From Siderastrea radians (taxonomy: Eukaryota > Cnidaria > Anthozoa > Scleractinia > Rhizangiidae), in assembly GCA_964017195.1 (NCBI GenBank), contig OZ024895.1, forward strand, positions 45,223,673-45,287,672: a stretch of DNA of 64,000 nt, in the 5' to 3' direction. The position numbers were made by a program, and so were the translations under genes. Shown in pieces: positions 11,803 through 23,460 of this stretch (position 1 is the stretch's first letter; each line of letters starts with the position of its first letter). The notes below the pieces were generated by a model. That model ran no database searches, was not told where the DNA came from, and was given only the letters and a program-made list of their open reading frames with translations.

Positions 11803-12088
11803 TAGAGCGCTTTTCAAATGAGTGTTGTAAAACCAAAACCAAAGTAATTACACCAGCCAATCACAACAAACACAAATTAGCCAATGAACCAATCAGAACT
11901 CCAAGCAAATACATGTCACCAGCGCCAAGCGCGGGAAAACGCGTGCGAGCAAGTCGCAATTGGTTTGAGTTCTACTTCTGATTGGTCGAGAAAGTGGGGC
12001 GAGATGTTTTAACCAATCACAGAGCGAAGTAAAGCAAAACCAAAGCAAAACGCGAATTACTTTCGACACTCAATTGAAAACCGCTCTA
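11803..12088. mobile_element. MITE with TAGAGCG termini and five CCAAT boxes
   Basis: Terminal inverted repeats read TAGAGCGCTTTTCAAATGAG on the left and the inverse of CAATTGAAAACCGCTCTA on the right. The interior holds five CCAAT/ATTGG motifs in about 200 bases. Intronic. Confidence 0.7.
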
Positions 12089-12149
12089 TTGAGTTGCGAC
12101 GACTAATTTTTCAATATCAGTTAAATCAGGGTACTGATTCTTGTACATG

Positions 12150-12285
12150 CTTACCTATTTCCTCGATTAAACGCCGGGCCTTGAATTAACGTTGGGCCAA
12201 CACTGTCAAATTTTAAATAAACGCCCTCGGCGTTTATTCGAGGTACCGGCCTTTATTTGAGGTCCGGCGTTTGTTTGAAACTGAA
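12150..12285. mobile_element. Short element with CTCGAATAAACGCC words
   Basis: CCTCGATTAAACGCC at the left is answered by inverted GGCGTTTATTCGAGG and further degenerate copies at the right. It looks related in design to the GCGCCGC element at 48,983. Confidence 0.5.
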
Positions 12286-12512
12286 CCGCTATGTTTGATT
12301 CTCAGCCAAAATTATTTAGCGAAATTTAAAAATGGTTTCATTAACTACTACAGTACTTCAGCCCAATTTACTTTGCTTATTCCAACTACTGAGCACCTAA
12401 TTTTCCCTCGTTTTGAATTTTATACAGAAAAACGATAATGAAAACGCAGATGAATTATGGCATTAAAAGAGTATAAAACGAAAACAAGAAATAATTGTTT
12501 CTTTTGACTAAC

Positions 12513-12737
12513 CTTCATTGCATAAACTCTTGTCACAGCACTGTACAAAATAGCCATCCACATCAGTTTTATTACAAAGGTGTTGTTTAGTGCATCCATA
12601 TTTAAAACGCTTTTCAGAACTCGAACCCTCTTGCTTCCATGCATAATAGCATTGGCCATCATTGAAAATACACTGTCGGTCATGGCACTCTTCCAAAGTC
12701 CCTGTACTAGCACACTCGTAGCATCTGGGTCCTCTAC
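12513..12737 (-). CDS. Exon 7: Ly6/uPAR (LU) three-finger domain 3
   Basis: The symmetric phase-1 exon encodes a ten-cysteine LU domain, RCYECAS at the start and QCCDKSLCNEG at the end. The donor is gttagt. It is the membrane-proximal ectodomain, as the next exon downstream encodes the membrane span. The intron that follows holds three short inverted-repeat elements. Confidence 0.83.
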
Positions 12738-13358
12738 CTAACGGGGACATCAATTGACGAGGAAACCAATTAACCCATAAATAGTCTGGAAGATAGTTAC
12801 TATGTTTGTTAGTAAGTAAGAGAGTGAGAGAGTGAGTAACGGGAACAGTATATCTTTATTGCGCCTTGGGTGAGTGGGTGGGTGTAGTTTTTGAGTGGGT
12901 GAGTAAGCAAGTTCGTCACTTTGTGTTAATCATTCTAGCTTTAAAACACTAATTGGTGGCATTAATTAAGAAAAAAGGTTTGCATTAAAATCAATGTGCA
13001 AGAATAATATGGTCAATTTCTTAAACTACAACAAGAATTAAAAATACAATCACACACTAAACAGCCCCTATTTCAACTACAAGATCAATAGTGCTATGTA
13101 AGTTGGGCAAATTTTTCAGTTGGCTCAATACAAATATTTTGTTGGAGAAAAGAAAAAGGCAAGCACTAATTGCTAAAATGAAAGACTTAATTGATAGCAA
13201 GGGGAAATGATTATAACAATATGCATGGAGGAATAATAATATTGATTAAGACTCTTCCAAATCAACTGTCTTTAAAATTTGCTGTTGGCTGTTTGCCTTT
13301 ATAGTAAACATCTTTTACTTGACGTTTGAAAAAGACAAAGAGATATTTTTAAGGTTAC

Positions 13359-13589
13359 CTGTATTGCACAGGTCTTCACTACAGCAATCCACTGTCCTTG
13401 AGCTCGTTTCCTCGCACTGTTCATTAGCGATGCATCTCTTTTGATAAGTTGTCTCTAGTTTTCCCTTCTTGGTTGTTGTATATTTTATTTTGGCACAATG
13501 GTGAACAGGTATTGGGCAATCAACTTTTTCCTCATTTTTTATGCAGTCATCAAATGACTTGTTGCTTGAACAATGATAACAGGAGATTT
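13359..13589 (-). CDS. Exon 6: Ly6/uPAR (LU) three-finger domain 2
   Basis: This phase 1-1 exon has the full set of ten cysteines of an LU domain: SCYHC at the start, spaced single cysteines, then DCCSEDLCN at the end. It begins after ttcttaag and ends before gtaacc. The middle finger is Lys/Thr rich (KYTTTKKGK). It lies in series with exons 5 and 7, and the three domains differ strongly from each other, which suggests old rather than recent duplication. Confidence 0.82.
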
Positions 13590-13977
13590 CTTAAGAAAGA
13601 AAATTGAGTTCCCATTACAATGAGGAATGCCTTATAAAGAAAACTTACATTTTAATGGCTTTAAAAGCGAATGTTCAATTGGTTTTTGCTGTGCAGCAAC
13701 TGTGCAACTGCAGCTGGATATTAGGCCGACAGTCTTTTAAAAAAGTACATTAGTTTTGAGCTTCTAAGATTTTACGTTTAGTGGGCTTGTTGCACATTGT
13801 ACATGTATTGGAATGTCACGTTCCAGATGTAATTCAGCTATGAGTTTCAAACACTAAATACTGAAGATCAACTTAACTTTTGTTTTCAAGATGTAGCATA
13901 GAGCTGAAAATTTCAAGATCAGCGCCTACAACCAGCTTAATGATCATGCAAGAACAGTTCATTCAGTATTAACTCAC

Positions 13978-14187
13978 CCTTATTACACAAATCACCTCCA
14001 CAACATCCCAAGTGTTTGTCTTCATTTCGCCTGCATTTGTTAGCCGAAATACATCCTTGAATGGTAACCTGTCTGTCATTTTCTGTTTCAGTATTGCTAT
14101 ATTTGAAACAAAGATTTTCTGGGAAAGTACAGTTGACTGTGTAGCCAGCAGATGACATGTTACTTGAAAACTGGTAACAGGAGTAAC
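13978..14187 (-). CDS. Exon 5: Ly6/uPAR (LU) three-finger domain 1
   Basis: The symmetric phase-1 exon (210 bases) encodes an LU domain with the terminal signature CCGGDLCNKG. Eight cysteines are visible; the second Cys of the usual CYxC start is replaced by Phe (CYQF), so one disulfide of the first finger is probably missing. Acceptor and donor are clear (tttag and gtgagt). LU domains are small disulfide-rich extracellular folds used in ligand binding. Confidence 0.8.
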
Positions 14188-15092
14188 CTAAAGACAAAAG
14201 GCAGAGTTACAGTTATTGTTTTTGATGACTTGCGTCTGTTAAAGACAGGGCAAGAAACTGCTTTATTGACTTACTAGACTGATTTACTTTGAAACCTCCT
14301 TTTAGTATTTTAAAAAGGTCAAACAGACTTTTGGCCATTGAGGCCAAATATAAAAAGTCAAGTAGATGAAACTCTTTGATGATTGAGTTCAAACATATGT
14401 TTTTTCATGATCCAAAATCGGTTTCTACAAATAATATCATAAGAAACATTTCTCTTTGCTCCTTAAGCTACATAACACAGTGAGTGCCAAGAATTCGAAG
14501 CATCAACACAATGTCTCCTGAGAAACCAATACAAACAAATTCAAAAAGTAAAAGCGCTGGCCTACAGCAAGGGGTATTGAGTGATTGAAAACCAGAACGA
14601 TGCATAAGGTAGCAATCAAGAGCCATTGAGGATAGAGAGGGAGACTCCTGATATAGGATTTGGGATATCGTTATTTTTAGAAACAATGCAGACGTTAATG
14701 GAAACAATTTCCGGTGTCCTACTTGATCCCAGGCTAACCCGTGCACTAAACCGTTTATCTTTCCGCAGCCGAACTTCTAATGTCTCAATTTCGTAAGAAT
14801 AACAGGGACAGCGTAAAAAAATTACTTATCTCTGATTAAATCTGAAGGTCAGCGTAATCTCAGTCATTTTAAATTTAGGGCAAGCTAAGACTACTCTCGA
14901 TTTTAAAAGCGAGAGTAGTGAAAGGAATAGAAATGGAGTTGATAACTTGACTGTTTCACTTGTGGATAGAGAAATATCGTGACATTTAATTGGTAGCAAA
15001 ACCAAATAAAGCTAAGGACCGTAAACTTGCAGCCAACAACACTTTTTGGTGCCGTGGTGGCATTTGCTCCGGCGTGCGTAATCGCAGACATA

Positions 15093-17880
15093 CAACTTAA
15101 AGTGCACCTAGCCCCAAAAATTTTTTCCCCGTCAAATAAATTCTGTTATCATTTGGAGCATTTCGTCACAAAAAGTTTTTGATTTGGTTTAATCCCTGAT
15201 TTTCTATGTGCGGTTGAAGTAAGGAAAATGGGGCGAAAATAGACACCATTTTGGTTCAGGATCGAGCAGTGAAGGCATGGGACTAGTCACCTTGTGACGT
15301 CAAATCACGAACTCGCAGTCTCCCGCTATCTCCATCGAAGCTATATTTCTCTTGAGCTCTCGAAGATGTACAGAAAACTGTCGACCGTTCGTATTGCTCC
15401 GAGACGTACGTAGTAACCAAAGAAACGAATCACAAGACGTATCACTACATAATACAGCATTTTTGACGACGAGCGACCGGAGGTGAAGAGACGAAATGAA
15501 TGGATTTTGTAAAACAATAACGAGCAAAGCGGCAGCCTTCCAGGCACTCGACAGACTCGATACTACGCTCGATGCATTTTAAGCAAAGGTTTGCTGTTGC
15601 AGAAGAAGGTATCCGATCAAACGATAGCTTTTTGTGTATTTCCAATGATTCAACGGCCTATTAACCACAGAATACCCTGCTACATGAACTGTTTTTTTGT
15701 GGAGCCCTCTACGCGATACGCGGTACGCAGAAAATTATTACCTTTGCGAATTATTCAAGTTGGCTACACGGTAAGCGCTAAATAATTACATGAAAGCGGT
15801 GGCCAAAACAGCCTAGGGTTTAAAATTAAAGACTGTATTTATAGAGAGTCCTCCTTCAGCGGAACCGAACGCGCTCTAGTCTATGAACGTGCCTCGCTAT
15901 CCCTCGCCATAAGAATATTATCTTGAGTCATTTTAAACCACTCGAGCATAACGAAAAATTACTGTGCAGAGGATCCCTTATTCATATCCTCCGTTGAAGT
16001 AGACTGCAAGCAGTCTCTTTCTTCTTTTATTACCATTTCTTTGTGCGAAAAAAGGCCGCAAGAAGATCGAAGTGCGAGCGATGAGCGGCGAAGCCTTGAG
16101 TCGCGAGTCAAGAAGCGAGGGCCGGTTGATTTACATAATTTGTACATTTCCGCTCGCGCGTAGGATCTGAGGAGACTGCTCGCACGTTGAAGCAAGAAAA
16201 ACTATTGGTAAGATAATCTCAGTTGAACCGATACTAACAAACTCTCGTGCTTATAATTCTCGTCAATTGCCTTCCTGGTTCACTAGTGTTATAAATTGTT
16301 GTTATTGTTAATGTTGGTTACAGAAATGGACAAGACGTAAGTAATATCGCAGTTTCCACATTTACTTCTATGTAAAATAAATAAATAAATAAATGAAGAA
16401 AGGAATGCTTTATTAAAATCTTCATTTCTATAAGAGATTCCCTCAGCTTGAATATAAATCTCAAATGCGAGAAGCGGAGAGCAGGAAAACCAAGACCAAA
16501 CGTGAAGACCGAACGTGCGAAATAAAATGTAAATACTCACGGGCGATGCTCATCATTCCGGCTTCCTCGCGGCCCGGCAAGGCCAATCGTTGCTTTATTT
16601 GCCGTTCCAGTTCTTAGATTGCCTTTATTTCGTTTTTGCATTGAGCGATTCATTCTTTGTTGGTTAGCAGGTTATTTAACAATTATCCTGCGAAATCGCG
16701 CGGAATATCACCTGATACTTAGCCGACGAGGCCGTAGGCCGAGTTGGCTAAATCAGGGGATATTCCGCAAGATTGAGCAGGATAATTGTTTTATTATTCA
16801 ACAAATTCCCATCGCCTACCATTCTCAGAACGAGAAAAACTACGGCTCTATGATAAAAACGCTAAAAGCTAGCAACACATAAGCTTAACAAAAATCAAGA
16901 AATCGAAGTTGCTACCGTTCACTTAAACAGACGTATTTACAAACTCATGTTTGAAAATGACAAGACAAAGGAAAAAAATATTGCTACCTTACCGAGAATA
17001 AGTCCTCTTCCTGTGAATTAAAATCTTTTCAACTTTAGCCTTTACAACTTTCCGTGAGCAAGTGTGCTGCTTCGTTCGCAATAGCATTTTCTTGGTTGTG
17101 TTCTCACTATGAAAATTCCAAGTCAACCTCTGGATATCTTTGTGAGCTGAAGCAAATACTTGTTGACTTTTTGAGAGCATTTAATCGTGGAAAGTTTCTT
17201 CCAGAGAGTTAAAATTTACGGAGAACACTGCTGAAACTGTCTCGCTTTTCAAAATGGCCGCCAAACAAACAATGAAAGAAAATCTGCAGTGCACTTCCAA
17301 ATATGGTCATTTACGTATATCGCAGGATATCTGTCATGTGGGATGACAGATATCGAGGGCTTCCTTACCATATATGGGCATAGTGACAATTTGTTGAATA
17401 ATAATAGCAGATATGGCCAGGACGGCACTTACTTCATCATTTGTCGGTGTACTGTCGACTTCGTGTTCCGCATCTATCTCGTATTCAGAGCTAAAATTCA
17501 TGTACCAATCAGCAGAACCCGCGTAGCTCGTCTCAGTATCTGCTTTGGATTACAACATTGGAATTTTAGTTATACTATGACTTTGTTCGAATTAGCTAGA
17601 AGGTCAGAAGGCTTCGATTAACAAATAAAGTCAGAGAAACACAGCTAAAAACTAAGCAGCGCGGAATTCTTGGTTCTTGATCTGACGTCACAACTACGGC
17701 TCGCCCCAGGTTCCTCTTACTCGGACTTGAACCAAATTTTTGTTGAATTTAACAGGGCACAGAAAATCGAGAATTCAACCAAATCAAAAACTTTTTGCGA
17801 AGAAATGTTCCAGATGATAACAAAATTTATTTAGCCGAAAAAAAATTTTAGGGGTTAGGTGCACTTTAAACTTAACTTAT
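15093..17880. mobile_element. 2.8-kb element with about 200-bp diverged inverted arms
   Basis: The left arm (from about AAAGTGCACCTAGCCCC at 15,099) and the right arm (ending GGTTAGGTGCACTTT at 17,868) are inverted copies over more than 100 bases. Further matches extend inward to a GTGACGTCA motif in each arm (about 15,293 and 17,682). It contains the nested foldback at 16,668-16,800. No intact gene is seen inside. The minus strand near 17,410-17,580 has a short Ser/Glu/Asp-rich reading frame that could be a transposase remnant. Confidence 0.55.
16668..16800. repeat. Foldback repeat
   Basis: ATTATCCTGCGAAATCGCGC and an inverted partner ending GAGCAGGATAAT flank a GAGGCCGTAGGCCGAG centre; the arms are about 55 bases and imperfect. 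Confidence 0.65.
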
Positions 17881-18254
17881 GAACTATTTGAGCTTCCTTC
17901 TAAAGACAAGAATGGACATTTAACCATGTCACAATTTTGTATGAGGAAAATTTTAAAAAAATGTTTTACTTAGTTTCCTTAAAATAACCAATCCAGAATT
18001 ATATGATCTGTTTCTTTAATCTGTTTCCGGCAAGTTTTGTCATAGCACAAGTCTATGAAATCAATTCACTCTGTCGGCAATTTATAGCGTTCTGCTGACT
18101 GCTAAGAATGAATTTCATCTGAACTAATTGACGAATACCAATAACATTATCTAAGAAAGAAGTTTGACTTTCTCGGGTCGTAAGAAAGCAGTATAAACGA
18201 AAATAGCATGCGGACCGCTAAGGAAACAGTTCAATTTGCTTACTGATTTCATAC

Positions 18255-18398
18255 TGTGAAGTATTCGCCTCGTTCTCATGGCGACCTCAATTTCATGTAC
18301 CATGTCCTCTTGTCTGTAAGCCAAGTGAGTTCTAAGTTGAATAAATTGTTTGATTCCCTCACCTATTTTACGATACGTTAACGTTGAAATACGTTACA
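18255..18398 (+). repeat. 5' LTR
   Basis: Starts TGTGAAGTATTCG and ends GTTACA; followed by GTGGCGACGAGG, a likely primer-binding site. Confidence 0.88.
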
Positions 18399-18422
18399 GT
18401 GGCGACGAGGAAAACTGGAGTA

Positions 18423-18600
18423 CATTCATTCATTCATTTCACTCATTTAACTTTATTTAAGCACGGTTAAAGACAGCAGGCCTTAAATTTACAAATGAAA
18501 CTAAATTTAAAAAAAAAAACAGCTAACTGTAAACTAAGTATAAATTCTAACTACAAAAATATAACTACTGGAATTACTCTCTCCTGATTAATTAATAACA
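18423..18600 (-). mobile_element. LINE 3'-end fragment inserted in the LTR element
   Basis: The stretch begins with a CATT tetramer run and continues TTTAACTTTATTTAAGCACG. Similar sequences occur at 23,018-23,075 and 25,141-25,275, so this is a dispersed minus-strand LINE tail ending in GAATGAATG on the sense strand. Confidence 0.5.
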
Positions 18601-18707
18601 ATAAGTACGGTCAGCCGACAGCCGAAAGCGAAAATGTATCAACGAATACAGCTGTTGGGCGAACGAAAAACAGTCAAGCGCCTGAAACACGAAACGAAGC
18701 GAGCGCT

Positions 18708-21700
18708 ATGGCAGGCAGACCTCCGTTTGATGGTTTCAACCCAGAATCGGAGGATATTGAAGGCTACCTCGAACGTTTGCTGGAACATTTCATTGCTTGT
18801 TGTATATTAAGAGCGACACGGAAACTGCTGCAAAACGAAGAGCGATTCTCCTAGCATTCATTGGCAGTTATGCAAATCGACTGTTAAAAGATTGTCCTAC
18901 TCGGACGCCCCAAACACGAAGACTTTTGACCCCAGATGGATGGGGATACCGGAGCAGCGCATCTATCCTGAGCTATGCAGATTATGAACGATATTTCAAA
19001 TACCTAGCACCAAGGCTGGTTGAAAGATCGTTCCACGCCTATGCGGGCACGCCGCTGGACATTGCAGGACAGATCCTGGTTGACGTAGAGCACAACGATC
19101 AACAGGCAATGCTGCCATTCCTTGTTATGCGGGCGGGGCGATACGCCCCTCCATTGCTCAGAAGATCCCGATTAACAAAAATTCGCCTCGACTGGAAAAA
19201 CCTCTTTTCGTCTCCAAATGGTCAGTTCTCGGTTGAGCAGAATATCGATGCACGGATCAAGGGCCTCAAGAAACAGTACGCTGAGATATTCAAGCCTGAG
19301 TAAGAAACTGTTAAGGGTGTTACCGCTAAACTTCGCCTAAAAGAAAAAGTATCACCAGTATTTCAACGTGCACACCCAGTACCCTACGCACTACATTCTG
19401 CTGTCGAAGAGGAACTTCGGCGCATGGAAAACAAGGGTGTTCTCAAGCCTGTAGAAGTTACCAATTGGGCCACGCCTATTGTTCTTGTTCCCAAGACCGA
19501 CAGAACAGTGCGTATTTGTGGTGATTATAAAGGCACTGTTAATCCAGCAATCCCGAAGGACCAGTTCCCCATCCTGGCATTAGAGAAAATCCGGGGAAAG
19601 GTGTCAACATGGAAGAAATTCAAGTAAAATTGACCTGGGAAGTGCATATCAGCAACTGGTTTTGGACGAGGAGTCACAAAAAATGTGTACGATCAACACC
19701 CACAAAGGTCTTCTTCGATACACACGCTTGCCATTCGGAATTTCATCCAGTCCAGCTATCTGGCAGCGCTTCATTAAGCAATAAGTTGCGGGAATTGACG
19801 GAACATGCGTGATCATGGATGATCTGCTGGAGGGAGGCACTAACGACGATGAGCATCGCTCGATCCAATCAAGTTTGGGTTGAGAATCAAACTTCCGAGT
19901 TTGGGTTGAGAGTCAAACTTTCGAAGTGCACGTTCATGGCGCCATCTGTAATATACTTCGGATTACGTTTCTCAGAAAGAGGACTTCAGCCAACTAATGA
20001 AAAGGATAAGGCCACAAAAGAGGCCCCACTACTCGCAACGTGACGGAATTACGCTCCTTCCTTGGATTATTAGCAGCATTGACCAATTTCATTTCAAAGC
20101 TGTCGACCCTACGCACCCCTTGTAAGAGCTTCTGTGAAACAAACCGTGGAAATTTGGACGCCAAACTGCGAACAAGCCTTCAATGATGTGAAACTCGCAC
20201 TAACATCAGAGACTGTGCTTGCGCATTACAACCCTACTCTTCCAGTGGAATTATAGGTGGACGCCTCTCCATACAGATTGGGTGTCGGCATCTGGCATGT
20301 GTATCCCAATGGCACACAACACCCTACTGCCTATGCGTCATGAACACTGAACGAACACAAGAAATGCTACGGTCATATTGATAAGGACGCATTGGCCATT
20401 ATGTTTGGGCTCCAGCGGTTTCATTTATACTTGTATGGCCAACACTTTACAATTCTGATAGACCACAATCCTCTACAACGAATCTTTGGCCCCAAGAAAG
20501 CACTCCATCTCTGCAGCCATAGGACTACAACATTGGGCCATCATACTGTCAGCCTTTGACCAAAGCATCAGATTTGTTCCATCAAAGCAAAACGCAGTTG
20601 CTGGCGCGTTATCACGATTACCCCTGCCGTCATCGCTGAGCGGCGACAATGCTATTTTCAGGGTTGGAGAACGACTGATAGACTCGCTATCCATCCCACA
20701 TAAGGAGATAAGCCACGCAACACGAGTAGAGCCTGTCCTATCCAAGGTGATAGAATTTGTCATACACAGTTGGCCAAAACATATTGAAAATTTACGCCTA
20801 CGACCCTTTTTCAATCGTCGATTCGAATGCCAGTCGAGCAGGATTGTCTATTACGGGGGTTACAGGTTATCTTCGTTACCTGCTATAGGAAGATATGCTG
20901 GGAAAATTGCACACGGGTCACCCAGGCATCGTCCGGATGAAAGAGTTAGCATGCAGTTACCTATGGTGGCCGAATGGTGATCTAGAAACTGAGCAAACTC
21001 TAAGAAACTGTGCTAGCTGTCAGCAGGTTAGGAAACCCCCAGCTGTAGCACCACTAGCGCTGTGGATGGGGCCAAGTAACCAGTGGCACCGAATTCATGT
21101 CGATTATGCTGAAGATGAAAACCGGCATTATGTCATTATTGTCGATGCGCATTCCCGCTGGCCAGAGATCTTCCTTATGGCACGAAACACGTCATTTACG
21201 GCAACGATCACCACCTTACGAGAATTATTTGCCAAATACGTATTGTCAGTTCACTGTGTTAGCGACAACGGACTGCAATTTTGCAGTGAAGAGTTCACAC
21301 AATTCTTAACGATGAACAGTGTTAAACACATACGAGTACCTCCTCATCACGCGACAAGTAACGGTTTGGCAGGATGGTTCACTCAGTCAAGAACCACATG
21401 AAGACCTGCAAGGGCAGCAAACTGTCGGTTCAGCAACGTACTGACATACTGGCCAAACAAGCATCCTACCACTGGAAGAACCCCGGCTAGTCTGTTCCTC
21501 GGACGCGAGTTGCGAACTCGGTCAACTCTTCTTCGTCCAAGTACGGGGGAGAAGGTCGTGGATTCGGCAGCAAAGCCAGAACGCAAAACACGATGTGCAC
21601 GCTAAATTTAGAGATTTCTACCCAGGTGACAGAATTTTGGTAAGAAATCTTCGGAGAAAGAATACGTGGTGGCCAGGTTCTGTAGCGGAGCACAGTGGAC

Positions 21701-22066
21701 CGTACGTGGTAGTGCTTAACGACAGTCGAGTATGGAAACGACAACTGGATCACATTACGAGATAGTATGGACAGCGCGGTTTCTCAGCCAAACGTGACAA
21801 GGGAACCACAGGACAGTGCTTTGGATCCTCCTCAAAACGCCCCCCATAGTACAGATGTTCCATTGCCCCTGCAGGTACCAGTAGATATTCCAGTAATGGA
21901 TCCAGTGGAATCCGGGGCTCAAATTCCATCCGAAAGGAAAGAATTTCCACCTGTTGCGGAGAAGTCGCCTACAGTCGATACCCAATCCTCTGAAGTGGGT
22001 CAGACTTCACTTCGTCGGTCTAGGAGAGTGCGCAAGGCACCGGACAGCTTTATTGAGACAGTATGA
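18708..22066 (+). pseudogene. Gag-Pol remnant of the Gypsy element
   Basis: The reading frame breaks several times. In order: a gag start at 18,708 that shifts frame within 30 codons; C-terminal protease sequence (about 19,040-19,300) without a visible Asp-Thr-Gly active site; the first RT palm segment (19,424-19,610); an RT catalytic segment near 19,805 with MDD; RNase H (about 20,250-20,510); an integrase zinc-finger and catalytic core (20,895-21,380) with two catalytic Asp still visible; and a C-terminal Pro/Ser tail to 22,066. Multiple stops and deletions make it inactive. Described only; no repair attempted. Confidence 0.82.
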
Positions 22067-22296
22067 AAACTGGAACACTGAACGTTACATAATTGTTGTG
22101 TTTCAATTGAGTATAAGAACTTCCAGGAAATGAATTTGAACTGCAAAATCTAGTCACTGACTTACTGTTGCTAGGATTTACTGCTGCATTTACCTTTAGT
22201 TTACTTGACATTGGAACCAGGTTTCGGATCCCCTTGCTCACTTAGTAATCATTGTTCACATTAGTTTTTTTTGGTATCACTTAGAAGGGGGAGGGG

Positions 22297-22440
22297 GGTG
22301 ATGTATTCGCCTCGTTCTCAAGGCGATCTCATTTCCATGTATCATGTGCTCGCGTCTGTAAGCTAGATGAGTTCTAAGTTGAATAACGTGTTTGATTCCT
22401 TCACCTGTTTTACGAAACGTTAACGTCGAAATACTTTACA
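22297..22440 (+). repeat. 3' LTR
   Basis: Same length as the 5' LTR with about 15-20 differences, showing an old insertion. It follows a purine tract and is followed by the CATAC duplication. Confidence 0.88.
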
Positions 22441-23460
22441 CATACAAAGAAAAAGCCATTCTTTCAGAGGGCTTTTAACTTTGGTGTGACATGGACCCAT
22501 ATGGCTGTAATTAAGCATAATATGGATTTTTTATCTTTACGGTGTAAAGATGATTGGTACAATTAGTTTTCTCTGGATGACAAGCCGATTTTCAATGCTT
22601 TCCCGTACAGAGGTCAACTTATGTTTACCTCCAAGTTAAAAGGTTGTTCCACTTTTAAAAAACCTTGGGTCAATAGCTTTCCTTTGAAGAATGCTCTTTT
22701 CTCTTTCGTGAAAGAGAATACTTGAAGGGCTTTTTAACCCTTCAAATTTCTCGCAGGCTTCTCCAGTTATAATTATCCGATTCTCTTCGCCCATACAAAC
22801 TTCACAGTCCCAGGTAAGAACTTATTTTGAGCCAGGTCTTGAATGCAATGAGCGAGTTATTGCTTTCATGGGCGATTTGGACTCGCTCGCTCGGTCCTGC
22901 AAACTCTATACTTCATATAAAGTTATCCAAGCGTCGTTGAAATGGGTAGGGACCAATCAATAGTTTTAATTTAGGCATGTTAAATTACGCATTAAAGGAA
23001 CAAGCAAGCAGCACGATTCTCATTCATTCATTCATTCATTCATTTTCATTTAACTTTATTTAAGGTGTGGCCAAACACAGTTTTCTTGTATTCATCGTTA
23101 TTTTCAAACCATTGGCAGTTGAGCAGCCAAAATTGGCAAGATGCAAGTTCAACTAAAAATGATTATATCTTGGAATGTTTTATTGGACAAAGTGCCGTTG
23201 CCATCAAAACACAGCTGGTAATAAACCAGCATTAAATAATGGGTTTGATATATTTTCAGAAAATCCAGTCGTTAGATTTTTCCATCGTTTGTCTCTGGAA
23301 AAATTAGAAAAATACTGGCCTATTGACACCGGTCTAGTAAAATTTTGACAGAGAGATCTTCTGTAATTCTGTGTTTTACATTGTAACGTTTTCTGAACAT
23401 GTCCTCTGTCAGATTTCAATGTTTGTTTGCAGGCGAGTTAGCCGTGTTCCGAACTACTAT

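Larger units (their letters stand above)
18255..22440 (+). mobile_element. Decayed Ty3/Gypsy LTR retrotransposon with 5-bp target duplication
   Basis: Two 144-bp LTRs (18,255-18,398 and 22,297-22,440) bound a 4.2-kb element. The pentamer CATAC flanks it at 18,250-18,254 and 22,441-22,445, so both insertion ends are intact. A purine tract precedes the 3' LTR (22,283-22,296). The internal part carries gag, protease, reverse transcriptase, RNase H and integrase remnants on the plus strand. It sits in the 20-kb intron of the receptor gene, antisense to it. Confidence 0.88.

Noticed and set aside
16531..16560. Minus-strand ATG ATG AGC ATC GCC C before gtgagt as a signal exon of the LU kinase
   Set aside because: It has the right phase but only five codons, no hydrophobic core, and lies inside an inverted-repeat element.
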